Notes: generated from the sequence alone by a model not told the origin. A DNA stretch of 64,000 nucleotides from Candidatus Villigracilis affinis (GCA_016718275.1 JADKEA010000020.1:248001-312000); one strand, 5' to 3'; positions 46,706-56,080 are shown, counted from the first letter of the stretch. Translations and numbers: made by a program.

Positions 46706-47041
46706 ATGAAAACAACATATATTCAAATTAATAACCTAGTCTGGTTTCGCCGATTGATCTGCGCCATTGCTGTGATACTTCTTATTGTTGCCGTTATCCA
46801 GCAAGTGCCAAGCAATACTCTCATGGTAGGTAAAAGGCCGCCTCCGATGATCATCATCCAGCACGCGCCAGGTGGTACTTTCCTGGCGGGCAGAAAGCCG
46901 CCCCCGAGGATTATCGTCCAGCACGCGCCGAGCGGTACCTTCTTGGCAGGCAAAAGGCCGCCTCCGAGGATCATCATTCAGCGAGCGCCGAGCGGCACCT
47001 TTCTGGCAGGTAAAAGGCCACCTCCAAAGATCGTTATCTAG
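46706..47041 (+). CDS. Membrane-anchored protein of four 20-residue Pro-rich repeats
   Basis: A 111-residue protein not recognised as any family. Residues 1-31 include one hydrophobic helix (LICAIAVILLIVAVI). The rest is exactly four tandem units of 20 residues with the pattern Q-x-A/V-P-x-(G/N)-T-(F/L)-(L/M)-(A/V)-G-(K/R)-(R/K)-PPP-x-I-(I/V)-(I/V). The units alternate a small polar turn, a conserved PPP and a beta-branched stretch, so an extended or beta-solenoid-like surface stalk is plausible. An AAGGAAAGG site precedes the ATG. A partial, decayed fifth unit lies just after the stop. The N-in, C-out orientation and surface role are inference. Confidence 0.7.
   Translation: MKTTYIQINNLVWFRRLICAIAVILLIVAVIQQVPSNTLMVGKRPPPMIIIQHAPGGTFLAGRKPPPRIIVQHAPSGTFLAGKRPPPRIIIQRAPSGTFLAGKRPPPKIVI
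46799..47038 (+). repeat. Four tandem 60-base coding repeats
   Basis: Units start at 46799, 46859, 46919 and 46979 in one frame. Units 3 and 4 are the most alike at DNA level, and unit 1 is the most diverged. Remnants of another unit (GCGCC at 47049 and TTTCTGGCAGG at 47062-47072) follow the stop codon. Confidence 0.85.
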
Positions 47042-47190
47042 TAAATATGCGCCTCAATATCTTTCTGGCAGGCTTTGCGGGTTGAAAGCTTGTAAAGCCT
47101 GTATCTTCAAAAACTGTCATATTTCAACTATTAAAACCCGATTTACAAAATAATATCCTTTATTTTTGTAAAACCCTACTGGAGAATATT

Positions 47191-48543
47191 ATGAAAAGCA
47201 TGAATGCGTTGGTAATTATGATCCTGATGGCAACCCTCATATTCTCATCAGGAATTGATGTTGCAAAAGCGGGCACTCTTAATCAAGGGCCTGACCGAAC
47301 GCCACATATGGCTTCGCCTTTGCAGGTAAACTCGTTGTCCATCACGCCGCCGACCACGCCCCAGGATCTGGCAATCGCAATGGGCATTGCGCCTTCGGAT
47401 ATTGTATCGGCCAGCCTAAATGGGAGTGATGTGCTCGGAGTGGGTATTGGCTCAGCTCCTTTGGGTACATTTTTCCCAAGAGAAGGAAATACATTCGCTA
47501 TTCTTTCCACTGGACTTGCCGAAAGCGCGGATACACCAAACGATTCAGACAGCCTGAGTTACGATTTAGATGGACTGAATAGCGCGGATGGAAATGATAT
47601 GACGCAATTTATATTAACTCTTCATACTCCTGAAGGCATAAATTGCGCCAGTTTTGACTTTGCTTTCTATTCAGAGGAATTTCCAGAGTTTGTTGGTTCC
47701 CAATACAATGATACGTTTACTGCTGAGGCCCCTCTCAATGTTGCATTTGACTCCGAGGGAAACATCATCTCCATCAATACGGTCTTTGGCGTTACTGCAA
47801 ATAATGGGACGACATATGATGGAGGAACAACATTGTTGCGCGCCCATGCGCCAGTGACAGCAGGAGAAAATATTGAAATTGTATTCACCATTCAGGACGT
47901 TGGCGACTCTATCTTCGATTCAACTGTGTTCCTGGATGAGTTCATCTGGAGCAATGACACAAATTGCGCTGACGGCGCAAACGATTACACAACCTTTTAC
48001 GACGTGCCGACAAACTATTGGGCCTGGCAATGGATTGATCAACTCTATGGCGCCGGGATTACTGGTGGCTGTATTCTCGAGCCGTTACAGTACTGCCCCG
48101 AAGATACCGTTACCCGCGCCCAGATGGCTGTCTTCTTATTAAGAGGTATTCATGGCGCATCCTACATACCGACGGATGCGAGTGGAATCGTATTTGCAGA
48201 TGTACCTTCCAGCTATTGGGCGTCTGCATGGATTGAACAATTGGCCAGCGAAGGCGTCACTAGCGGCTGTGGTGATGGCAATTATTGCCCGGATGATACT
48301 GTCTCCCGCGCACAAATGGCAATCTTTCTTTTGAGAGCCAAGCATGGTTCGTCATATTCACCACCCGCTGCAACTGGCGTTTTCACCGATGTGCCAGTGG
48401 GATACTGGGCAGATGCATGGATCGAGCAACTCGCGGCTGAAGGTATTACCAGCGGGTGTGGCGCAGGCATCTACTGTCCTGATAGCCCGGTCACCCGTGC
48501 TGAAATGGCCGTCTTTTTGGTGAGGGCATTCAATCTATTGTAA
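47191..48543 (+). CDS. Choice-of-anchor-L domain protein with three SLH domains
   Basis: Exported surface protein of 450 residues. A signal peptide (residues 1-28) precedes a domain at about 45-255 with the choice-of-anchor-L pattern (FDFAFYSEEFPEFVGSQYND). The C-terminal 190 residues are three SLH repeats (about 268-325, 330-388 and 392-450), each with the YWA.WIxxL helix and TRAQMA or TRAEMA, which bind secondary cell-wall polymers. Each repeat carries a Cys pair (GGC...YCP, SGC...YCP). The protein is therefore probably fixed to the cell wall with the anchor-L domain outward. An ACTGGAG ribosome-binding site lies within a 15-base leader identical to that of the PAP2 gene. Confidence 0.88.
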   Translation: MKSMNALVIMILMATLIFSSGIDVAKAGTLNQGPDRTPHMASPLQVNSLSITPPTTPQDLAIAMGIAPSDIVSASLNGSDVLGVGIGSAPLGTFFPREGNTFAILSTGLAESADTPNDSDSLSYDLDGLNSADGNDMTQFILTLHTPEGINCASFDFAFYSEEFPEFVGSQYNDTFTAEAPLNVAFDSEGNIISINTVFGVTANNGTTYDGGTTLLRAHAPVTAGENIEIVFTIQDVGDSIFDSTVFLDEFIWSNDTNCADGANDYTTFYDVPTNYWAWQWIDQLYGAGITGGCILEPLQYCPEDTVTRAQMAVFLLRGIHGASYIPTDASGIVFADVPSSYWASAWIEQLASEGVTSGCGDGNYCPDDTVSRAQMAIFLLRAKHGSSYSPPAATGVFTDVPVGYWADAWIEQLAAEGITSGCGAGIYCPDSPVTRAEMAVFLVRAFNLL

Positions 48544-48686
48544 GAGAAAAATAATTGGTATAGAAAAAATCAAAGCTGTTCTAACTCGCGTTGCTGAGTC
48601 ACCTAGAGTAGGGCTTGTCGAAGAGTTTATTCGTAAAATATATGTAACATCAGCTATCCATAAACCAATCGAAAAAGGAGGCTTGT

Positions 48687-50591
48687 ATGTTTAATAAAAA
48701 AAGCAAGTTTCATATCTTTTCTCTGATGCTGGTACTGGCCCTCTTGTTGGCACAGACAGTCCCAGTCCTTGCCGCTGCGGGTAATCTCACGCGCATCTCA
48801 GTCTCTTCGAGCGGCTCTGAAGGGGATAATGACTCGTATAACTCATCCATCTCTGCCGATGGACGCTATGTGGCATTTTATTCCAAGGCTAACAATCTGG
48901 TGAGCGGAGATACAAACGAGATGTATGATGTCTTCGTACGCGATACAGTGGCGAACACCACCCAACGTATCTCGGTGTCTTCGAGCGGCGTGGAAGGGAA
49001 TTACGATTCATCTCAACCTGCCATTTCCGCCGATGGGCGCTATGTCGCATTTGTTTCTGGCGCAGACAATTTGGTAAGTGGTGATACAAATATTGATGAC
49101 GATATTTTCGTACGCGATATAGTGGCAAATACCACCAAACGTGTCTCGGTGTCTTCGAGCGGTGCAGAAGGAAATGATTACTCACTTTACCCTTCTATCT
49201 CTGCTGATGGGCGCTACGTCGTGTTTGAGTCCGGGGCTAATAATCTGGTAAGTGGGGATACGAATGGGTGGGGGGTGATGGATATTTTTGTGCGTGATAC
49301 CATGTTGAATACTACTAAGCGGGTCTCGGTGTCTTCGAGCGGCTTGGAAGGGAATAGTCAATCGTTTGACCCATCCATTTCTGCCGATGGGCGCTACGTT
49401 GCGTTTGTCTCTCGTGCCAGCAACCTGGTGAGTGGGGATACAAATGAGAGCAACGACATCTTCGTGTACGATATGGCGGCGAACACCACCACGCGCGTCT
49501 CGATATCTTCGAGCGGTGCAGAAGCGGAAACTACAGGGGAATTTGGTTGGACCGGTTCGACCAGTCCATTCATCTCTGCTGATGGGCGCTACGTGGTGTT
49601 TCCATCGGTGGCATATAACCTGATTGATGGGGATACGAATGGATTCACCGATATCTTTGTCCGCGATACCGTAATGAACACTACCACGTGCATTTCCTTG
49701 GGTTTGGGCGGACTGGTAGGGGATTCCGCTTCAATTTCAGGCGACTCATCAATTTCCGCTGATGGGCGCTACGTGGTGTTTATGTCTCGTTCATCTGATC
49801 TGGTGAGCGGAGATACAAATGAGCTGGATGATGTTTTTGTTCGTGATACTCAAGCCAATACCACTACACGTATCTCAGTGTCTTCGAGCGGCGTGGAAGG
49901 TGATAACAACTCAGCCGGTGCCTTGATTTCTGCCGATGGACGTTACGTAGCATTTGGTTCTTTTGCTTCTAATCTGGTAGGCGGAGATACAAATGCAAAG
50001 CATGATGTTTTCCTCTACACTGTAGGTGGTGGCACAGTCTTTGCCGATGTTCCCACGTCCTATTGGGCATGGCAATATATCGAACGCCTGTACAATGCTG
50101 GCATCACTGGCGGGTGCAGCGCCTCTCCGTTGATGTACTGTCCGGAATCAACCGTCACGCGCGCGCAAATGGCTATCTTCATTTTGCGAGGCATACACGG
50201 CAGCGCTTATACACCTCCAGCGGCAACCGGTACAGTCTTTACAGATGTGCCTCTCGGTTCCTTTGCGGCAGATTGGATCGAGCAGCTTGCTCTTGAAGGT
50301 GTCACTGCTGGATGCGGCGGCGGCAACTACTGTCCGGAAGCGACCATCACCCGCGCACAAATGGCAATTTTCCTCCTGCGTGGTGAACATGGCAATGCCT
50401 ACACTCCTCCAGCCGCAACTGGAACCGTTTTCGGAGATATTCCGCTTGGCTCTTTTGCGGATGCATGGATCGAGCAGCTCGCGGCTGAAGGCATCACCAG
50501 CGGATGCGGCGGCGGTAACTACTGTCCCGATGCAAATGTGACACGCGCCGAGATGGCGGTCTTCCTGGTGAGAGCTTTTGGTCTGCCATGA
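48687..50591 (+). CDS. Seven-bladed PD40-type beta-propeller protein with three SLH domains
   Basis: Exported surface protein of 634 residues. A signal peptide (1-30) is followed by seven repeats of 55-70 residues, each with (K/T)R(I/V)SVSSSG, (I/S)SADGRYV(A/V)F and NLVSGDTN....(I/V)FVRD, which together should close one propeller (about 33-440). Three SLH domains follow (about 448-634), with the same paired cysteines as the upstream SLH protein. The propeller family is related to TolB/WD40-like folds and binds ligands or proteins; no catalytic site is seen. The repeats are very similar at DNA level, which suggests recent expansion. The AAAGGAGG ribosome-binding site is strong. Confidence 0.9.
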   Translation: MFNKKSKFHIFSLMLVLALLLAQTVPVLAAAGNLTRISVSSSGSEGDNDSYNSSISADGRYVAFYSKANNLVSGDTNEMYDVFVRDTVANTTQRISVSSSGVEGNYDSSQPAISADGRYVAFVSGADNLVSGDTNIDDDIFVRDIVANTTKRVSVSSSGAEGNDYSLYPSISADGRYVVFESGANNLVSGDTNGWGVMDIFVRDTMLNTTKRVSVSSSGLEGNSQSFDPSISADGRYVAFVSRASNLVSGDTNESNDIFVYDMAANTTTRVSISSSGAEAETTGEFGWTGSTSPFISADGRYVVFPSVAYNLIDGDTNGFTDIFVRDTVMNTTTCISLGLGGLVGDSASISGDSSISADGRYVVFMSRSSDLVSGDTNELDDVFVRDTQANTTTRISVSSSGVEGDNNSAGALISADGRYVAFGSFASNLVGGDTNAKHDVFLYTVGGGTVFADVPTSYWAWQYIERLYNAGITGGCSASPLMYCPESTVTRAQMAIFILRGIHGSAYTPPAATGTVFTDVPLGSFAADWIEQLALEGVTAGCGGGNYCPEATITRAQMAIFLLRGEHGNAYTPPAATGTVFGDIPLGSFADAWIEQLAAEGITSGCGGGNYCPDANVTRAEMAVFLVRAFGLP

Positions 50592-50596
50592 AAAAT

Positions 50597-50637
50597 CCTC
50601 ACCGCACTTGCGCCGTACGCCAGTGCGGTGAGGTTTT
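50597..50637 (+). terminator. Intrinsic terminator after the SLH genes
   Basis: CCTCACCGCACT pairs perfectly with AGTGCGGTGAGG over a 13-base loop and is followed by TTTT. Confidence 0.9.
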
Positions 50638-50714
50638 GAAGGATGGCTAAAATAGCTCAAATCAACCTTCGGAACGTTCTCTCTTCAATTTATTTGAAGC
50701 ATACTCTCTATTGA

Positions 50715-53270
50715 TCAATTCAGGCCGTGTTCAACTGCAAAGCGTGTTGCGGCGGCGCGAGATTTGACCCCAAGTTTGTTATAGATCGATGTCAAGTGTG
50801 CGTTGACGGTGCGTGAGCTGATGGTCAACCGTTCTGCCACTGCCTGGTCGCTAAGGCCATGGGCAACCAGACGCAGAACCTCGACTTCGCGCGGTGTCAA
50901 ACCATTTAGCAGATCTGCGTTGGTTGAACTCTCTTTGACCTCCGGGTTCAGAAATAGTTGCGCTGCCTCCGAAGCACTCATTGCCTGGCCTTCCCTGAAG
51001 GATTTACCAAACTGAGTATCCCCGAGTTGGGTCTTCGTAGCAGCATTGATCCGTTCATATTCGCTGCGGTCTGTTAGAAAAAGAAGGAGAGAGTCTTTCA
51101 CAGCATCAATGGCGCCGAGCACTTTTGCTGCAACATGAGCCTCGCCCTGAGCAACCGCTATGCCAGCCAAACCAAGCAGGCAGGCCGTTATTTCAATTGC
51201 CAGATGGTCAGATTTCAGAGCCAGTTCCAGATTCCTAATGAATAGAACCCTGCTCTGATCATATTGACCCAAATGGGAATAGACAAACGCCAGATTCTCT
51301 TCCTCGAGCATGACCTCGTCTTTTCTTCCCAGCTCTTTTTCAATTGATATTGCTTCTTCATAGTAGGGAATTGCCTGTTCAAATTGCCCTTCCAGACGCA
51401 TAATTTCGCCCAGGCTATTCAAGATATGGCTGATGTAAAAATTGTCTTTGAACTGGCGCGCGTACTCAAGGGCTTCCTGAAGATAGGCCCGCGCCCGCTG
51501 CAGATCGATTTGCGGACCGAACGTTGCCAGTTCTCCCAAACCGCGCAGCGTGGAATATTGTGTGCGGACATCTCCCAGTTTCCTTGCCAGATCCAGTGCG
51601 TCAGTCAAGTCTGGCATGGCCGCTGATAAATTGCCGCTATACATCTCGCAACGTCCCAGGCTGTCCAAAGCTTGCGCAATACCATGGGCGTAATTTATTT
51701 CCCGATAGCCGCTCAGCGCCTGTTGAGCGTAGGACTGAGCGGTTTTAAATTCCTTCCGATAAAAGGCCTCAAGGCTTTGAATATAATAAGCGTCAGCAAC
51801 CAGCCGACTGTCATGCGTTAGCAGTCCGATTTGTAAAGCCTGTGCAGTGTATTGTCGGGATTCTGGCAGATCTTCGAGCAAAAAAGAAAGCCATCCTGCC
51901 AGGTTTAATCCCCGTGCATAGGTGGACTGAAACTGATTATCTGAAACCAATGCCAGTAACCTAAACAGGTAACCAAAACCTGTTTTTGTAAGCAAGGGTA
52001 GAGTCCAGAGGCGCTCTGTGGCTGTCAGCATTTGTAGCCCCAGCTTTAGACGGGCAGGATTTGGATTTTCCAGACTCCATTCCAATGCGTTGCTGAAGTT
52101 ATCAATTTCCAATTTCAATTGATCGATCCAGGTGTATTGTTGTTCCTGGAGTAGTTGTGTTTCAGCTTGTTCAGCGAGACCCGTGTAATAGGCTAGATGT
52201 GTATCATAAGTCGCTTGATCTTCTTTCGCTTCCTCCACGCGATCTTGCAAGTATTGCCGAAGCAATTCGTGGATTTGATAGCGGTTGTTTGAAATGCGTT
52301 CGATCAGGGCGTTGTCGACCAATCTGGCAATTATTGTGAGGTCGGCCCCGGTGACTGCGCTGGCAGCCGCACGGTCAAAGCCTCCGCGGAAGACAGCTAG
52401 TTTTCGTAAAGTAGCCTGTTCGACCTCGGATAGTAGCTGCCACGAATAATCAAAGACAGCTTGCATACTGCTGTGCTTATCCGTGGATGTTTGCCCCTGA
52501 GCCTTTAAGAATCCAGTATTTCGTTTGATCTCCTTCAGAATATCGTCACACCCGAGGACGCGCCCCCAACTTGCCGCGAGGAGCAAGGCCAGTGGCAACC
52601 CATTGACCAGCTGACTGATTTGTGCCGCGCAAACAGCATCCCCTGCCTCTAATGGATTGCCCTGTCGGCGTAGATGATGCAAAAACAATTCGACAGCAGC
52701 CGATGTTTGACCTTCCACGCTTGGCGATTCTTTTTGGTATTCAAGTCCTCGAAGGAGGTAGGCCCATTCCCAGGGCATATTGAGCGGCTGGCGAGAAGTC
52801 ACTAGCAGGCGCAATTTAGGTTGACGGGGAATATTTTGAAGAAACTCTTCAAAAAAAAGAGTCGCATTGGGGAGCAAGTGCTCGGCGTTATCGAAAATCA
52901 ACAGCAGGTTCTTCTCTTGCAGATAGCTGAACAATTGTTTCTTTTGATCCACAGAATTACCAAAGTCAAATCCCAGTGCTGAAGCGGTTGCAGTGAGGAT
53001 ATGCTCAGGCGAGCTAAGCGGCGCAAGAGCAACAAACCATACTCCATCAGTGAAGGTTTCTGCTTCCAAATGTCCAACTTCCACTGCCAGACGTGTTTTA
53101 CCTGAACCACCGAATCCATATAAGGTGATCAGACATACATCCTCCCGATGCAGAAGCTCGCTGATCTGACGAATTTCCGCTTCCCGCCCGATCAATGGTG
53201 TTAGTGGAACAGGTAATTTCATGGATGTTGTTTCCATAATTAGTCGTATTATATATCTTTGCGGCTTCAT
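50715..53270 (-). CDS. LuxR-family regulator with NB-ARC-like ATPase and TPR repeats
   Basis: Large signal-transducing ATPase regulator of 851 residues. An N-terminal NTPase domain carries Walker A GFGGSGKTRLAVEVG and Walker B LLLIFDNAEHLL. A helical middle region of TPR-like repeats (about 420-760) should bind a signal protein or ligand. The C-terminus is a LuxR helix-turn-helix with LTPREVEVLRLVAHGLSDQAVAERL and TVNAHLTSIYNKLG. Alternative starts exist 11 codons (ETTSM) and 16 codons (KLPVPLTPLIGRE) further in; the last sits right before the conserved LIGRE. It converges on the SLH genes and diverges from tag. Its targets are unknown; the adjacent surface genes are candidates. Confidence 0.9.
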   Translation of the reverse strand: MKPQRYIIRLIMETTSMKLPVPLTPLIGREAEIRQISELLHREDVCLITLYGFGGSGKTRLAVEVGHLEAETFTDGVWFVALAPLSSPEHILTATASALGFDFGNSVDQKKQLFSYLQEKNLLLIFDNAEHLLPNATLFFEEFLQNIPRQPKLRLLVTSRQPLNMPWEWAYLLRGLEYQKESPSVEGQTSAAVELFLHHLRRQGNPLEAGDAVCAAQISQLVNGLPLALLLAASWGRVLGCDDILKEIKRNTGFLKAQGQTSTDKHSSMQAVFDYSWQLLSEVEQATLRKLAVFRGGFDRAAASAVTGADLTIIARLVDNALIERISNNRYQIHELLRQYLQDRVEEAKEDQATYDTHLAYYTGLAEQAETQLLQEQQYTWIDQLKLEIDNFSNALEWSLENPNPARLKLGLQMLTATERLWTLPLLTKTGFGYLFRLLALVSDNQFQSTYARGLNLAGWLSFLLEDLPESRQYTAQALQIGLLTHDSRLVADAYYIQSLEAFYRKEFKTAQSYAQQALSGYREINYAHGIAQALDSLGRCEMYSGNLSAAMPDLTDALDLARKLGDVRTQYSTLRGLGELATFGPQIDLQRARAYLQEALEYARQFKDNFYISHILNSLGEIMRLEGQFEQAIPYYEEAISIEKELGRKDEVMLEEENLAFVYSHLGQYDQSRVLFIRNLELALKSDHLAIEITACLLGLAGIAVAQGEAHVAAKVLGAIDAVKDSLLLFLTDRSEYERINAATKTQLGDTQFGKSFREGQAMSASEAAQLFLNPEVKESSTNADLLNGLTPREVEVLRLVAHGLSDQAVAERLTISSRTVNAHLTSIYNKLGVKSRAAATRFAVEHGLN

Positions 53271-53282
53271 TTGCCGGCGAGA

Positions 53283-53311
53283 TTAAGGCGGTGTTTTTGA
53301 TATAGTAAAAT
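53283..53311 (+). promoter_or_regulatory. Possible leaderless promoter of tag
   Basis: TAAAAT (53306-53311) lies six bases before the ATG. Only a weak TTAAGG is found at the -35 position, 17 bases upstream. No ribosome-binding site is present. Confidence 0.4.
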
Positions 53312-53317
53312 TAGCCC

Positions 53318-53863
53318 ATGACAACCTACTGCGATTACTGCAATTCCCACCCCGACGATACCTTCAATAAAAAATATCACGATACCCAGTACGGCTTTCC
53401 GCTCAAGGATGACGATGAACTCTTCGAGCGCCTTGTGTTGGAGATCAATCAGGCTGGCCTTTCGTGGATCACCATCTTGAAAAAGGCGGAAAACTTCCAC
53501 AAGGCCTACAGCGGATTCAAGATCGAGAAGATCGCGAAATACACCGACAAGGACCGCGCCCGCCTATTGGACGATGCGGGGATCATCCGCAACCGCTTGA
53601 AGGTCAATGCGGCGATCGTCAACGCGCAGAAGGTCCTCGAACTGAAAAAGGAATTCGGCTCGTTCAAGAATTGGCTCGATAAACATCATCCGCTCACCAA
53701 AGACGAGTGGACAAAATTATTCAAGAAGACCTTTGTCTTCACTGGCGGTGAGATCGTGAACGAGTTTCTCATGTCCACGGGGTATTTGCCCGGGGCACAC
53801 CAACCCGATTGTCCGGTATATAAAAAAGTGGCAAGCCTGCGCCCGGCGTGGATGAAAAAATGA
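53318..53863 (+). CDS. tag: DNA-3-methyladenine glycosylase I
   Basis: Base-excision repair enzyme that removes 3-methyladenine from alkylated DNA. The 181 residues match the Tag family: the N-terminal CDYCNSHPDD with YHDTQYGFPLKDDDELFERL, the substrate-pocket region INQAGLSWITILKKAENF, and FVGGE-like FVFTGGEIVNEF. The zinc-snap residues are visible as an N-terminal Cys and His and the C-terminal GAHQPDCPVY. The usual YHDxEWG reads YHDTQYG, a modest change near the pocket. It is cotranscribed with the acyltransferase gene, which starts inside its stop codon. Confidence 0.92.
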   Translation: MTTYCDYCNSHPDDTFNKKYHDTQYGFPLKDDDELFERLVLEINQAGLSWITILKKAENFHKAYSGFKIEKIAKYTDKDRARLLDDAGIIRNRLKVNAAIVNAQKVLELKKEFGSFKNWLDKHHPLTKDEWTKLFKKTFVFTGGEIVNEFLMSTGYLPGAHQPDCPVYKKVASLRPAWMKK

Positions 53864-54984
53864 CCTTTGCTCCGCGAACAAGCCGCGATGTTACTTTGGA
53901 CATCCTGAAAGGCATCGGCTGTCTGTTCATGATCGTGGCGCATTCCAGCCTGAACTTCGGCGGCTACGAGCGTTTTAAATTCTGGTACGGATTGGCTCCC
54001 GTGCTTTTTTTTTCCGCGGCGGGTGTCACTGCCGCCTTGCAAGCCCAGAAATACAAACCGCGCGGTGTGCTGTTGACCTATGCTTTTTTGCTCCTGCTCG
54101 GATATAGTTTCAACCGCATCACCGACCCTGGTTTTCTCAAGGAGATTGAATTCGACATCATTCAGATGATCGCTGTGGGGTCGAGCATCATTTATCTGGT
54201 GGAGCGCTATGCCCGCCCCCCGGCATGGATATATTTTCTTTTGGGGCTGTTGGCTTTTGGGATGAAATTTCTCTTGCAGGCCTTGTTTTCTGGTTTTGCG
54301 GTCGTAGGCCTCACCAATCTCATTTTTCCGCCTGGCATCTTTCCGATCTTCCCGTGGTTGTTTTTGTTCTTCTTCGGTTTGTTCGCCTACCGCAATAACA
54401 ATTCCATCAACCTTGCGGCGGCGCTTGGATTTGGTTTACTTTTTTTGGTCTTACAACAAACCAACTTTCCGCTTGATATCGAAAACAAATGGGATATGTC
54501 CATTGGTTATTTTCTGGTCAGTTGCATTTTGTTGTTTGGCACCTTTTATCTTTTGCGCTTGATTCCCTTCCCTCCGCATCCGCGCGGACTTGGCTTGTTG
54601 ACCTTCCTCGGGCAGAACTCGCTTTTGTTTTTGTATGTCCATTTCCCGATCATTTTGTATTTCAAGGAAATTCACATCCAGAATATTTACGTGGTCATTT
54701 TTGAACATCCCTACCTCTTCTGGGTGCTGACCCTAGCCTTGACCGTCATCGTGATGGTCATTCTGCTTTGGCTGCCAAGATCAAAGGCGCTGACTGCGTT
54801 GTTCAGTCAGTTGCCAGTTTGGCTCGTGCTGGTCTTTTTGGTCTTTGCAGTGGGCATTTACATCCGCAACCGCTTTTTCACCTACTACATCGAGATCGGG
54901 TTGGGATTGCTGATCGCGTTGTTCTATCCGCGTTTGGCGAATCTTCTCAAACAAAGAAGCTCACAAAACACCTCTCCGTCCTGA
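53860..54984 (+). CDS. Multi-pass membrane acyltransferase-like protein
   Basis: Integral membrane protein of 374 residues with ten or more hydrophobic helices. The start is the ATG overlapping the tag stop (ATGA). The N-terminus RDVTLDILKGIGCLFMIVAHS resembles the first helix of the acyltransferase_3 and DUF1624 (heparan-alpha-glucosaminide acetyltransferase-like) families, where a conserved Arg and His take part in transfer of acyl groups to sugars. No other diagnostic motif is clear, so the exact family is uncertain. It may modify a surface glycan. It lies between a DNA-repair gene and a sugar kinase with no obvious pathway link. Confidence 0.7.
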   Translation: MTFAPRTSRDVTLDILKGIGCLFMIVAHSSLNFGGYERFKFWYGLAPVLFFSAAGVTAALQAQKYKPRGVLLTYAFLLLLGYSFNRITDPGFLKEIEFDIIQMIAVGSSIIYLVERYARPPAWIYFLLGLLAFGMKFLLQALFSGFAVVGLTNLIFPPGIFPIFPWLFLFFFGLFAYRNNNSINLAAALGFGLLFLVLQQTNFPLDIENKWDMSIGYFLVSCILLFGTFYLLRLIPFPPHPRGLGLLTFLGQNSLLFLYVHFPIILYFKEIHIQNIYVVIFEHPYLFWVLTLALTVIVMVILLWLPRSKALTALFSQLPVWLVLVFLVFAVGIYIRNRFFTYYIEIGLGLLIALFYPRLANLLKQRSSQNTSPS

Positions 54985-55031
54985 GTGGAGCGAGCGCAGT
55001 CGAAGGACAGGCACCAGCTCCATTTTCTATG

Positions 55032-55037
55032 TATACT
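55032..55037 (+). promoter_or_regulatory. -10 box of the PfkB kinase gene
   Basis: TATACT lies six bases before the ATG, again at leaderless spacing. No convincing -35 box is seen; the upstream bases (about 54981-55011) belong to a dispersed repeat with GCGAGCGCAGTCGAAGGACA. Confidence 0.4.
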
Positions 55038-55043
55038 TACCCC

Positions 55044-56055
55044 ATGCCGCCAACTTTTGTCATTGCAGGAAAACTAAATCGCGAATACATTCTGCCGCCT
55101 TCGGGTCAACCTTTACTGGATTCACCCGGGGGCAGTTTACTTTACGCCGCAGGTGGACTCGCGGTGTGGGATAAAAGCATCGGCCTCGTTGGGCGGGTGG
55201 GGGAGGATTATCCGCATCAATGGCTGCGCGCCCTCGATGAGCGCGGCTTCGATATCAGCGGAGTCCGCACCTTGCGCGAACTGCAAAACGTTGACCTGCG
55301 TGCCTTCATCGCCTTTACCGATACCAACGAGCGCAGTCAATCCAATGCGGTTTCGCATTTTGCGCGCCGCCAGCTTACTTTTCCAAAATCACTGCTTGGC
55401 TATCAGCCTCCCGATGAAACGCGCAAAGACCCGCGTGAACCCGAGCCCGCTTCTCCTTCTGCGCTTGATGTGCCGAAGGATTTTCGGGATGTCCGCTACG
55501 TGCATATCTGCCCCTTTGACTTTGTCAGCCAGAGTCAGATGGTCAACCTTTTTCAGGGGCGGACCCAACCAGACCGTGAGCTTGGATCCTGCTCCCGGCT
55601 ATATGGCTCCTGCCTTTTGGCGTGATCTGAGGCTGGTGCTGCAGGGCATCACCATCTTTCAACCCTCAGAGGATGAACTGCGTGCGCTTTTCTGGGGCGA
55701 GACCAATGACCTGTGGGAGATGGCGCGCCGCGTCAGTGAGTATGGACCGCAGATCGTCGTCATCAAACGCGGCTCACATGGACAGATGGTTTACGATGTG
55801 CCGGGCAATCATCGTTACGAGATTCCCGCCTATGCCTCGCGCATGGTGGACCCCACCGGCGCAGGCGATGCCTTCTGCGGCGGATTCCTCGCTGGCTTCC
55901 AAAAAACGAACGATCCTTTGCTTTCCGCCTTGCATGGAAGTGTCTCTGCTTCGCTCAAGATAGAAGGCAGCGGCCCTTTTTACGAATTGGACGTGATGCC
56001 CGGTCTCGCCGAAGCGCGTTTATATGCATTGAAGGAAATGGTGCGGGAAATTTAG
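55044..56055 (+). CDS. PfkB-family carbohydrate kinase (frameshifted as sequenced)
   Basis: Ribokinase-like kinase, about 336 residues after correction. The first frame has FVIAGKLNREYILPP, GGSLLYAAGGLAVWD and IGLVGRVGEDYP. The second frame, after the GGGG run 55556-55559, has IVVIKRGSHGQMVYD and the catalytic MVDPTGAGDAFCGGF. Removing one G joins MVNLFQGG to PNQTVSLDPAPGYM and restores the frame. Both kinase signatures survive, so an assembly error is the likely cause. The sugar substrate is unknown, and the gene is separate from the large sugar operon. An alternative start lies five codons upstream (55029). Confidence 0.88.
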
Positions 56056-56080
56056 TTTTCACACCCTTTCGGCAATTCAC

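Noticed and set aside
46799..47038. Regular 60-base repeats as a possible CRISPR array
   Set aside because: The units are contiguous, without unique spacers, and stay in one open frame with a ribosome-binding site, so they are protein repeats.
48780..50030. Repeated words suggesting a CRISPR or satellite
   Set aside because: They are the blades of a propeller-coding gene with blade length of about 55-70 codons.
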